22,683 nucleotides of DNA, from positions 1 to 22,683 of IMG/VR virus record IMGVR_UViG_3300037963_003307, one strand, 5' to 3'. The notes under the pieces were generated by a model that saw only the letters and a program-made list of their open reading frames with translations, was not told where the DNA came from and did not search any database. A program made the position numbers and the translations under genes. This stretch comes from a virus. Of this stretch, positions 16,553 through 22,683 are shown in pieces; the stretch's first letter is position 1; the number at the start of each line of letters is the position of its first letter.

Positions 16553-17035
16553 TTATGAGTAATTAAATCCTTGTGTTGTTAATAATCCAGACGCTGTTCC
16601 TTTTTTATTATTTAACGACGGGATAGTTATTGAGATGGTAATTTTGTATTCATTATCGTCTGGTCGTGCAACTACACTCACATCGTTAACAACTATACGA
16701 GGCTCATACAAAGCTAACTCTTCATATATTGTTTGCCCTATAGTTTGGCCGTTTTCTTTAGAAACGTTTTCAAATAAATACTGTTCAAGATCTAAACCAA
16801 AAGTTGGGTTTAGAATTTTCTGACCTTTTTTTGTATTAAAAATATTACTAATAGAGTTGTAAATAGCTTTTTCATCATAGTCAATTTTAAGGTCTTGCTT
16901 GTTTTTTTCTGCACCTGTTGGAGTATCAGGTGTTTTTGCATCTAAATCAATATCTAGATGTAAATCTGCATATGAATAGGAACGAAAACTGTTCTTATTC
17001 TTTACATCTTTTAGTATATCTAATTTAAGAGCCAT
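16553..17035 (-). CDS. 25: Baseplate wedge protein gp25 (gp25/W lysozyme-like family)
   Basis: This is a 160-residue homologue of T4 gp25 (132 residues), the lysozyme-like inner wedge protein that nucleates sheath assembly and is conserved across contractile injection systems. Family marks are FRSYSYADLHLDI near 17-29, the FNTKKGQKILNPTFGLDLEQYLFE block at 66-89, the signature EPR in YEPRIVVNDV at 110-119, and the closing beta strands with a Gly-Thr-Ala-Ser-Gly turn. An acidic/Lys stretch at about 30-50 is a small insertion relative to T4. It heads the first minus-strand late unit, with an exact late-type element ending two bases before the ATG, and is followed two bases later by gp6. In T4, genes 25 and 6 are not adjacent, whereas here they are. 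Confidence 0.92.
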   Translation of the reverse strand: MALKLDILKDVKNKNSFRSYSYADLHLDIDLDAKTPDTPTGAEKNKQDLKIDYDEKAIYNSISNIFNTKKGQKILNPTFGLDLEQYLFENVSKENGQTIGQTIYEELALYEPRIVVNDVSVVARPDDNEYKITISITIPSLNNKKGTASGLLTTQGFNYS

Positions 17036-17037
17036 CT

Positions 17038-17048
17038 ATAATTATTTA
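17038..17048 (-). promoter_or_regulatory. Late-type promoter element TAAATAATTAT, minus strand
   Basis: The exact 11-mer on the minus strand lies two bases before the gp25 ATG (17035), in a 46-base divergent gap that also holds a plus-strand copy. It should drive gp25, gp6 and the following PKD and 766-residue genes, up to the next element at 9973. Confidence 0.6.
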
Positions 17049-17069
17049 ATTTAAAATGGCTAAAAACAA

Positions 17070-17081
17070 TAAATAATTTAA
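17070..17081 (+). promoter_or_regulatory. Late-type promoter element, variant, divergent copy
   Basis: TAAATAATTTAA lies directly before the ATG at 17082 and keeps the eight-base core. With the minus-strand element at 17038-17048 it makes a back-to-back pair. A six-codon frame (MAKNNK, 17056-17076) ends inside this element and is the only other coding potential in the gap. Confidence 0.45.
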
Positions 17082-17579
17082 ATGAGTAAATTCGATACTA
17101 TATTTGAGGCGCAAATTGGTAGATTCGTCAAATCCGGACCTATTGCTGGAGATTATGTCAAGTTTGCAAGTAATATGAAATCTTCTGATTGGTACTCAGG
17201 ACTAGACGAAGCTCGTAAAGCTTATGTTGACGAGATTGTTACTGTTGCTGAAGAAGGAAAACCACTTATGCTTTCTACTATCAAAAAAGCAGTATACGAA
17301 ACTGAAACAACAGATAGTGAAAAACAACTCGCTGATATTGCAGTAGAAATCTCACCTGGATTTTATGCCCAGAAGTTAACAGTTCCGTTAGAATTATTAG
17401 AGTTCGCTATTTCTTCGGCTGATGCGCGCGGTACACAGAAAGATCCAACTAATGACGCGGATCATAAAGTTACCTTAAAACCTGAAGAAGCAGAAACAAC
17501 AGCAGCAGATGTTGGACAACCAACACATGTACCTGACGGGGATTATAAGTTAACTACTGCGAAGTACTTAAACGCGTAA
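17082..17579 (+). CDS. Conserved-looking phage protein of unknown function, 165 residues
   Basis: I do not recognise a named family. The first 30 residues (FDTIFEAQIGRFVKSGPIAG, then DYVKF) look like a short helix followed by a Gly turn and strand; from memory this opening resembles short conserved proteins of other T4-like marine phages, but I cannot confirm that. The middle is mixed alpha/beta (ADIAVEISPGFYAQKLTVPL at about 113-132), and the last 40 residues are acidic and Thr/Ala-rich, probably flexible. It is a single plus-strand gene between gp25 and the clamp loader, with a late-type element of its own. Its last 12 bases overlap the convergent clamp-loader gene. Late timing suggests a virion or assembly role, but nothing in the sequence proves it. 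Confidence 0.65.
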   Translation: MSKFDTIFEAQIGRFVKSGPIAGDYVKFASNMKSSDWYSGLDEARKAYVDEIVTVAEEGKPLMLSTIKKAVYETETTDSEKQLADIAVEISPGFYAQKLTVPLELLEFAISSADARGTQKDPTNDADHKVTLKPEEAETTAADVGQPTHVPDGDYKLTTAKYLNA

Positions 17580-18479
17580 TTCTAACATACAAGAATAGAA
17601 GTTGATCTCCTGATCTATACACTGACTATTCTGATAAAAATATCTAGAGACTGTAATTAAACAGTCTCTTTTTTTATCTTCATCCATCGTATATTCATAT
17701 AAGAAGTCAAATAGTTTCTTAAACAACATATCATAGTCATTATTAAACAATGCTTCGTTCTCAATAATGTACTTACGTATCTTCATATATTGCTTACTTG
17801 GTAATAGATTAGATACTATTTCTTTAAAGAAGTTATCAGCATTAAAGTCTTTCTGCTGGTTTCCTTCAGATAGATGAAACTTTTGAATATTGTTTATACC
17901 TTTACGAAAATCAGGATAACAACTATTCACAATGCCCATAAAGTCATCTTTGCTTATAGACATTTCTTCTAACTTAACTATAGATATAAGCTTAGCAATA
18001 TAATCAGACTTATCGTAATTAATATCTATAGTTTGACACCTACTCTGTAAGGCAGGTATAATTTTATGTTTATAATTAGCGGTTAATACAAATCTAGTTA
18101 AGTCGTGATATTCTTCAATTGAATTACGTAATGCTTTTTGCGCATCAACAGATAAACCATCACACTCATCTAGAATAATAACTTTGATATCGCCAAATAA
18201 ACTTTTTGTTTGAGCGAAATTTAGTACTTTAGTTCTTATAGTATCAATACCGTTTTCATCAGATGCATTGATATATAGATATTGACACTTAAGAATGTCA
18301 TTTACTATGACTTTAGCTAAAGTAGTTTTACCGATACCTGGTTGTCCTACAAATAAAATATTAGGGAGAGTTTTATCCTCTTTTATTTTATTAAAATAGG
18401 TAATGATATTCTTGTTTAGAACTACATCGTCTAAACAAGAAGGCCTATACTTCTCACACCAAATATCAGATATTTCCAT
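17568..18479 (-). CDS. 44: Sliding clamp loader large subunit, gp44-type AAA+ ATPase
   Basis: This is a 303-residue homologue of T4 gp44 (319 residues), the ATPase subunit that, with gp62, opens and loads the gp45 sliding clamp for the replicative polymerase. Visible motifs are W-x-E-K-Y-R-P at 7-13, Walker A GQPGIGKT at 45-52, Walker B VIILDECD at 100-107 (DECD in place of the commoner DEAD/DEFD), sensor 1 LTANY at 132-136 and the clamp-loader signature SRC at 146-148, followed by a helical lid and C-terminal collar. Its start overlaps the dUTPase stop as TAATG. There is no late-type element nearby, so the two genes probably share the sigma70-like promoter upstream of dUTPase. No gp62 or clamp gene is in the window. 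The end overlaps the convergent gene by 12 bases. Confidence 0.9.
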   Translation of the reverse strand: MEISDIWCEKYRPSCLDDVVLNKNIITYFNKIKEDKTLPNILFVGQPGIGKTTLAKVIVNDILKCQYLYINASDENGIDTIRTKVLNFAQTKSLFGDIKVIILDECDGLSVDAQKALRNSIEEYHDLTRFVLTANYKHKIIPALQSRCQTIDINYDKSDYIAKLISIVKLEEMSISKDDFMGIVNSCYPDFRKGINNIQKFHLSEGNQQKDFNADNFFKEIVSNLLPSKQYMKIRKYIIENEALFNNDYDMLFKKLFDFLYEYTMDEDKKRDCLITVSRYFYQNSQCIDQEINFYSCMLELRV

Positions 18480-18916
18480 TATGCTTTATCTGTTGAACCA
18501 AACCCTGCATCACCACGATCAGCCTCGGTAACTTCTTCAGCCCAACTTACATTTGCAGTAATATGAGGGTATAAAACTAATTGAGCAATCTTACTACCTG
18601 CAGGTAGAACCCAGTCTGACCCACTAAAGTTATAAAGCTTAACTCCAAGATCCCCACGATATCCATTATCAATAATACCTAAATGAGGCTGTAAGCTTTT
18701 CTTAAAACCCAAACCACTCCTAGGTTCAATTCTAAACCACCAACCCGGTTCCAAATAACCTAAAGTCAAACCAACAGGTACTACAGCTGATCCTTTAGCA
18801 GGGATTGTTGTTTCTTCTACACTAGTTAGATCATAACCAGAATCACTAGCATGTGCACGCTCAGGTAATTTAGCATCCTTATGCGTCTTGACGAACTCCA
18901 TTTTTACGCTACTCAT
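18479..18916 (-). CDS. dut: Trimeric dUTPase (dUTP diphosphatase)
   Basis: This 145-residue enzyme hydrolyses dUTP to dUMP and pyrophosphate, keeping uracil out of phage DNA and supplying dTMP precursor. All five motifs of the homotrimeric family are in order: motif 1 ASDSGYDL at 23-30, motif 2 EPRSGLG at 64-70, motif 3 GIIDNGYRGDL at 80-90 (catalytic Asp83, uracil-stacking Tyr86), motif 4 GSKIAQLV at 107-114 and the C-terminal P-loop-like motif 5 RGDAGFGST at 134-142. The length is normal for the family and nothing is missing, so the enzyme should be active. It is the first gene of a two-gene set with the clamp loader and lies between late baseplate blocks, which is unusual. A sigma70-like promoter rather than the late-type element precedes it. 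Confidence 0.93.
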   Translation of the reverse strand: MSSVKMEFVKTHKDAKLPERAHASDSGYDLTSVEETTIPAKGSAVVPVGLTLGYLEPGWWFRIEPRSGLGFKKSLQPHLGIIDNGYRGDLGVKLYNFSGSDWVLPAGSKIAQLVLYPHITANVSWAEEVTEADRGDAGFGSTDKA

Positions 18917-18922
18917 ACGACT

Positions 18923-18950
18923 AATATAGTGTAAATAGAGAGTTATTCAA
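18923..18950 (-). promoter_or_regulatory. Candidate sigma70-like promoter for dUTPase and clamp loader
   Basis: On the minus strand TTGAAT (18950-18945), a 16-base spacer and TATATT (18928-18923) form a plausible -35/-10 pair. Six bases separate the -10 from the ATG at 18916, so transcription would begin at or beside the start codon. The late-type core is absent in this orientation. Early or middle expression is inferred. Confidence 0.4.
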
Positions 18951-18951
18951 G

Positions 18952-18962
18952 TAAATATTTTT
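18952..18962 (+). promoter_or_regulatory. Late-type promoter element, weak variant
   Basis: TAAATATTTTT lies directly before the ATG at 18963. Only TAAATA is shared with the exact element, but the distance from TAAATA to the ATG (5 bases) is the same. It diverges from the dUTPase promoter within a 46-base gap. Confidence 0.4.
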
Positions 18963-19436
18963 ATGGATGATATTAATCCGGATGATTTAATTTCTCAGTT
19001 AAAAGCTATCCCTGCGGATAGTAATAAAATTTCTAGAGCTGTACAAGAACGACCAGAGCTAGAAAAAGAGGAAATCGAAAACTTCGTTATACAAAATTCT
19101 GCTAAACTTATACAAGATAGCTTAGAGTTAATTGATAATATGAAAGAGGTAGTTCATCATATGCCCGAAGCAGAGAATATGTCTGCTCTGTCTGAACTCG
19201 TAAAGGCGTCGACAGGTGCTATCGATACTCTTAACAAAATTGTATTACAAGATAAAAAATCTAATACTACTCTCAAAGCTAAAGAGATGGATATTGAATC
19301 TAAGAAAGAGTTACAACAGTCAGATCAGAAACACGCTCTTACTATGAGTAGAGAGGAAGTTATCGCAAACTTATTGAACGCAAAAGACGCGATAGATGTT
19401 GAAGCAGAAGTAAAAGAACCAGACAAGCTTACTTAA
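18963..19436 (+). CDS. 16: Probable terminase small subunit (T4 gp16-like)
   Basis: This is a 157-residue, almost wholly helical, charged protein, close to the length of T4 gp16 (164). Residues about 42-100 (from FVIQNSAKLIQDSLELI through MSALSELVKASTGAIDTLNK to VLQDKK) match, from memory, the central oligomerising coiled coil of gp16, where two antiparallel helices precede an LxKDMK-type segment. MSREEVIANLLNAKDA near 129-144 matches the C-terminal motif that in gp16 begins with G-S-P-T-E-L. gp16 recognises viral DNA and stimulates the gp17 packaging ATPase. It normally sits just upstream of gene 17; here it stands alone on the plus strand, diverging from dUTPase and overlapping the convergent 358-residue gene by 8 bases. 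It could instead be another helical scaffold-type protein. Confidence 0.6.
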   Translation: MDDINPDDLISQLKAIPADSNKISRAVQERPELEKEEIENFVIQNSAKLIQDSLELIDNMKEVVHHMPEAENMSALSELVKASTGAIDTLNKIVLQDKKSNTTLKAKEMDIESKKELQQSDQKHALTMSREEVIANLLNAKDAIDVEAEVKEPDKLT

Positions 19437-20505
19437 GTATATCTATACTAAACGGTCGCTGCAATGTCTCTACTTTGTTCTTTAAGATATCTACTCTTTC
19501 TTTAGATCTCTCTACTACAATATCAAAAACACCAGGTACCATCTTTTGTTTGTTACTAACTTTATTTGTAGTTAGCCAAGTGAGCAGTTTGTAAGAACCT
19601 CCAAGTACAATAGCAATAACTTCGTTTACCTCATCTTGGTTTTGTTTTAGTCTTCTATAATGGAAGTGATCAGTAACGAGATTTTCTCTATGAGCCATAC
19701 TCCCAATATCAGCTGTACTAATGACTTGCTGCATGTTACGTTTAAATAAAGCTTCTGCTCTTCTACTAAGACCTAAAATATTCTTACGAGTATCAAGTTC
19801 TAATTTGTCATCAATAATACCGTTAAATGGAAATGGTGTTGGATCAGAGTCTTCATCTCCGTAATGCATATATCTACTTTGAGGAGTTTGGTATTGTGAG
19901 AAAATAAAACCACAACTCTCGGAGACCTCTTGTAAGAAAGTATCTTCTACATTAATTTTCTCTTGTAATAATTCTTTTACTTTGTGATGGCTCTTTCTAT
20001 ATTTGTCTAACCACCATGCAATAAACTCTCCATGTTTATCTTCATTTACTATATCAAACGCAGAGGAAATATTAGCTATCTTTTCATTTACTTCTTGAGT
20101 AGTATCTTCAGTAAGAGGTATCTCTCTCCCTTCAGTTGTTTCAGCAATTAAGTTACCATCTGTACTTACAAATATAATAGCATCTCCGTCATCAGTAGTC
20201 TTCAAAAACTCTCCAGGGTTTAAACTTATTTCTAACTGTTTAAGATATTTTGTTGCTTTAGGATTTTTAGCAAAAGATTGTAAGTTAATATTAGAGTTAG
20301 CTAATTGTTCCCAAAATGTAGCTTCAGCTGTTATAGGATCAGCTTCATATCTTAAACTATCATAGTACTTAGATAGAGCGACAAAATTTATATAATGCTC
20401 TATTACAGTGTTAAAGTTTGTATACGCTACATGAAAGTCAACAGTATTGTTCAACTTTATATCTACAACTCTTGGTACTCCTGTTTTTGATGGTATAGCG
20501 CTCAT
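19429..20505 (-). CDS. Unknown baseplate-block protein, 358 residues
   Basis: The family is not recognised. The N-terminus (about 1-100) is mixed, with the helical aromatic stretch FNTVIEHYINFVALSKYYDS. Residues about 150-215 are helical and include FIAWWLDKYRKSHHKVKELL, and 245-320 are basic and helical with two Arg/His-rich segments (RRAEALFKRNMQ, HFHYRRLKQNQ). No signal peptide, membrane helix or enzyme motif is visible. The start overlaps the stop of the hub-like gene as ATGA, so it is coupled to the gp53/hub set and probably works in tail or baseplate assembly. Its size is close to T4 gp48 (364) and gp54 (320), but I see no sequence evidence for either. The last 8 bases overlap the convergent small-terminase gene. 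Confidence 0.5.
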   Translation of the reverse strand: MSAIPSKTGVPRVVDIKLNNTVDFHVAYTNFNTVIEHYINFVALSKYYDSLRYEADPITAEATFWEQLANSNINLQSFAKNPKATKYLKQLEISLNPGEFLKTTDDGDAIIFVSTDGNLIAETTEGREIPLTEDTTQEVNEKIANISSAFDIVNEDKHGEFIAWWLDKYRKSHHKVKELLQEKINVEDTFLQEVSESCGFIFSQYQTPQSRYMHYGDEDSDPTPFPFNGIIDDKLELDTRKNILGLSRRAEALFKRNMQQVISTADIGSMAHRENLVTDHFHYRRLKQNQDEVNEVIAIVLGGSYKLLTWLTTNKVSNKQKMVPGVFDIVVERSKERVDILKNKVETLQRPFSIDILK

Positions 20506-21914
20506 TTCGGTTTATCTAATTTTATACATTCAATACTACTATTAAATTCTCCTTTCTTTAACGTAGTAGTATTACTTATTATATACCAAAAACCAGGTAT
20601 TTTTTTAGCGAACTCGTTTTTAGATCTTAAGTCTATAGTCATATAAACAAATCTATTTGCACAGTAATTTATATTACCAGGAGTATCAAATGTAGCTTTT
20701 GTTAAACTAGAAAGTAATTGTTTTTGTAATTCTATAGTACCTAAATGTCTTGTAGAGTCTTCATCTGAGAGAGCGAATATTTTATTTTTAATATTATAAT
20801 CACTATTGTTATCAATATTGATTTTGTTATCAGATCCTCCTGGTAATGCATCTAAGCCTGTTATTTCTTCTACCCGATCTATAATTCCTTGATCACTGTG
20901 GAAAGTAAACTGTTTCCCTAGCATATCAAACTGTATAACTTCGTTCTTTGATAGTTTGTTTACTGTACTGTCAGGTTGTATGTCTCTTAACTTTATATCT
21001 TTTAGATCTAAGGGTATATAACTAAAAGATCTACCGAACAAATCTACTGTACTATTATTAGTGTATTCTTGCTGTAAGTCATTTGTTTGTAGTTTAAAAA
21101 TCGCGGCCAGACCGCTTGAAATTTTTATATTGTTGTTTTCTTTTTTATATAGCTCTTCAATATGTTTTTTAAGAGACTTAAGTTGAAATTTACCATTGTA
21201 GTATGTAAGGATGCCAGTACCTTCATCACTCGAAACATATGAAGATAATATTTGAGAAATACCAGTTAATGCTGATGTATTCGCTGGTAATGTATAATAC
21301 AAATTACCTATGCCATAATCCCAGTTGTCAGTATCGACAATATCTTTTTGTTCTGTAAATGTTTCTAATAAATGTTTTAATGCGCGACCAGCGTTAACTT
21401 TTTGTTCACCATATTGATTAATTCTGGTCTTTTCGTTTAATAAATCTGTACTCCAACTCTGTCTTTTATATTTTAAATGATTAAAAATAACATCAACAAA
21501 ATAATAAGCAGTTTGTCTTGAGCCTCCTTGTACAGTGTTTATTTTATTTTTTACTACGAATAATTTATCTACTAAAGTAATATTTTTATTTTGACCAGAT
21601 AAGAATGTAATTTTTAATTTTAAAAACAGCTTTCCATCTCCATATTCATTAACATTTGATACAGGAGATTTTAAGTCTAATTTATTAAGCACATCCATAT
21701 TACTTTCATTACCAGTAGTAAGGGTACCCATTAAAAACGGAGATGTATGATATGTCTCAAAACTAACACTCTCGAAACTATTAGAATCTATAAACCTACC
21801 TTCCCCTTTGGTATTAAAAAGAACAGCAACTACTTTATATTCCGTACTATTAGCGTTAACTGTAACAGCTAATTCTTTTTTAGGTAAAACTTTTGATGTT
21901 GCAGGGGTTGTCAT
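20502..21914 (-). CDS. Baseplate hub-like protein, 470 residues (gp27/gpD-type candidate)
   Basis: The call is tentative. The protein is beta-rich throughout. The N-terminal half contains strands and a P-F-L-M-G turn (FETYHTSPFLMGTLTTG near 52-68), a central helical segment includes GRALKHLLETFTEQ near 176-189, and the final 60 residues (GFWYIISNTTTLKKGEFNSS followed by IECIKL) have the pattern typical of the last strands of tail hub proteins of the gp27/gpD type, where W-x-I-x-x-x-x-H/T precedes an outward-facing loop and closing strand. T4 gp27 is 391 residues. The gene lies between gp53 and an unknown tail-type gene, with ATGA overlaps on both sides, in line with a structural complex. No lysozyme domain is attached. 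An alternative is another beta-barrel baseplate component. Confidence 0.4.
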   Translation of the reverse strand: MTTPATSKVLPKKELAVTVNANSTEYKVVAVLFNTKGEGRFIDSNSFESVSFETYHTSPFLMGTLTTGNESNMDVLNKLDLKSPVSNVNEYGDGKLFLKLKITFLSGQNKNITLVDKLFVVKNKINTVQGGSRQTAYYFVDVIFNHLKYKRQSWSTDLLNEKTRINQYGEQKVNAGRALKHLLETFTEQKDIVDTDNWDYGIGNLYYTLPANTSALTGISQILSSYVSSDEGTGILTYYNGKFQLKSLKKHIEELYKKENNNIKISSGLAAIFKLQTNDLQQEYTNNSTVDLFGRSFSYIPLDLKDIKLRDIQPDSTVNKLSKNEVIQFDMLGKQFTFHSDQGIIDRVEEITGLDALPGGSDNKINIDNNSDYNIKNKIFALSDEDSTRHLGTIELQKQLLSSLTKATFDTPGNINYCANRFVYMTIDLRSKNEFAKKIPGFWYIISNTTTLKKGEFNSSIECIKLDKPK

Positions 21915-22279
21915 GCAGTTAGGTTTTTAAGTTCTTGTAAAACTACGTTAACAAAATCTGGTTTAATTATTTTGTACACTGCTCCTAACTCTGGATTGTT
22001 AATAGGGTTATAGACTTTATTAGTTAAACAAATTAACCACCATAAGTCTTGACTACCATATATTTCATGAGATAAAGCAGTCCATGGTTTATTACTATTA
22101 ATTCTATATTCTATATAAATCTCTGACTGGAGATCGTCAGGTATAGATATCTTCTTTATAATATTGTAGAAAAAATACTTATCGTCTTTCGCTAATTTAA
22201 AAATATTCTCATAACGAGTATCTTCTAGATTAGGTAACTCTTTTATGCTGTTTTGGTATTTCTCTATATCAGTAATCAT
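21911..22279 (-). CDS. 53: Baseplate wedge protein gp53
   Basis: This is a 122-residue homologue of T4 gp53 (196 residues), which joins neighbouring wedges into the hexagonal baseplate. Family marks are FYNIIKKISIPDD and the strongly conserved block NKPWTALSHEIYGSQDLWWL, then ICLTNKVYNPINNPELGAVYKI, with the Trp-Thr-x-Leu-Ser and LWWLI core. It lacks the T4 C-terminal extension. The start is placed at ATG 22279, one base after the stop of the upstream gene; another ATG at 22297 would add six residues but overlap that gene by 17 bases. The hub-like gene begins in an ATGA overlap with its stop. Together with gp25 and gp6 it completes a recognisable inner wedge set. Confidence 0.8.
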   Translation of the reverse strand: MITDIEKYQNSIKELPNLEDTRYENIFKLAKDDKYFFYNIIKKISIPDDLQSEIYIEYRINSNKPWTALSHEIYGSQDLWWLICLTNKVYNPINNPELGAVYKIIKPDFVNVVLQELKNLTA

Positions 22280-22280
22280 T

Positions 22281-22683
22281 TTATTCTTCTGTTGCAACTA
22301 CATTAGTGCTAAATGCATCGTAGTATAAGTTTTGAGTTTCTGGTACCAAGCTTTGTATAGTTAAATTAACTTCATAACCTTCAGGTATTACAACCTGGCT
22401 AGGCTTGCCGTCTATAAATTCATTTATAGTTTTATTACGTCGAACACCGATCATTTTTATTTCTATATTGCTAATATAACTCCATCTATAACTAAACACT
22501 CCAGGTAATAATGCTCTATATATTACTGGTGGTACAAAAGTAATTTTGTTAATTCTATTAGGTAAGTTTTGATATAATAACAAATAGATTAATCTAAAGT
22601 TTGTTTCAAAACCACCATATTCTGCGTCTTTAGTATTATCTAAAAAGAATGAAATATTATGACTGGGTCCATCACCGTAAGTA
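22281..22683 (-). CDS. C-terminal part of a tail tube/baseplate-associated protein (cut by right edge)
   Basis: The reading frame is open to the window edge, so only the last 133 residues are visible and the real start lies outside. Visible features are an aromatic helix (FRLIYLLLYQNLPNR), a Pro-rich turn (FVPPVIYRALLPGVFSYRW), then strands YISNIEIKMIGVRR and VVIPEGYEVNLTIQSLVPET. The last strand, beginning I-P-E-x-Y-x-V-x-L-T-I, resembles the C-termini of tail-tube-like baseplate proteins such as the gp48/gp54 group, where the strand is part of the tube barrel. It sits directly upstream of gp53 in the same operon, in line with a tail role. The gp48/gp54 link is inferred from pattern only, and the internal TTG at 22583 should not be taken as the start. 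Confidence 0.5.
   Translation of the reverse strand, partial: TYGDGPSHNISFFLDNTKDAEYGGFETNFRLIYLLLYQNLPNRINKITFVPPVIYRALLPGVFSYRWSYISNIEIKMIGVRRNKTINEFIDGKPSQVVIPEGYEVNLTIQSLVPETQNLYYDAFSTNVVATEE

Noticed and set aside
16553-17035. gp25 as an active lysozyme
   Set aside because: The family shares the lysozyme-like fold but acts as a structural wedge protein; no catalytic role is supported.
21911-22297. gp53 start at ATG 22297
   Set aside because: It would overlap the upstream gene by 17 bases; ATG 22279, one base after the stop, matches the spacing of neighbouring genes.
22281-22583. A complete 100-residue gene starting at TTG 22583
   Set aside because: The frame stays open upstream to the window edge with tail-protein-like sequence, so this is the C-terminus of a longer gene.
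1-22683. CRISPR array, insertion sequence, integrase, toxin-antitoxin or defence system
   Set aside because: I looked for spaced repeats, terminal inverted repeats and the relevant motifs and saw none; the window reads as a continuous lytic-type phage segment.

Overview
The window is part of an AT-rich, tightly packed genome of a contractile-tailed, T4-like bacteriophage. Four protein families recognised by reading support this: the baseplate wedge proteins gp6, gp25 and gp53, and the gp44-type clamp loader. A probable gp16-type small terminase and a complete trimeric dUTPase fit the same picture. The style (AT-rich, almost no Shine-Dalgarno sites, very large Ser/Thr/Asn-rich virion proteins) resembles marine T4-like phages, but the host cannot be read from the sequence.

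Layout. 55-1574 (+): small accessory genes, namely a predicted HExxH zinc peptidase, two unknowns, a DksA/TraR-like zinc-finger protein, and a possible 33-residue membrane peptide that overlaps an intrinsic terminator. 1571-17035 (-): about 15.5 kb of late virion genes, in transcription order gp25, gp6, an 815-residue PKD protein, a 766-residue protein, a 985-residue protein with an L-type-lectin-like domain, a 357-residue PKD-like protein, a 295-residue fibre-like protein and a 1149-residue protein ending in a LamG-like domain. In T4 the positions after gp6 hold gp7-gp12; here I recognise none of those. 17082-17579 (+): a single unknown gene. 17568-18916 (-): dUTPase then clamp loader. 18963-19436 (+): the probable small terminase alone. 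19429-22683 (-): a second baseplate block, in transcription order a gene cut by the right edge, gp53, a hub-like protein and an unknown 358-residue protein.

Regulation. An 11-base element, TAAATAATTAT, was found by eye five times, ending 0-2 bases before a start codon each time (genes at 55, 1264, 5910, 9962, 17035). Looser versions precede 593, 17082 and 18963. It looks like a T4-type late promoter core (TATAAATA) placed so that transcription would begin at or next to the ATG. The dUTPase and zinc-finger genes lack it and instead have sigma70-like -35/-10 pairs in nearly the same register. Most late genes in a unit are joined by ATGA or TAATG overlaps, suggesting translational coupling. On this reading the minus late block is three units: gp25-gp6-815-766, 985-357 and 295-1149.

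The genes fit one job: building a baseplate with a carbohydrate-binding, adhesion-rich rim, with a small replication/nucleotide cassette (dUTPase and clamp loader) inserted under different control. No stretch over 300 bases lacks a gene. I saw no CRISPR array, insertion sequence or recognisable tRNA.
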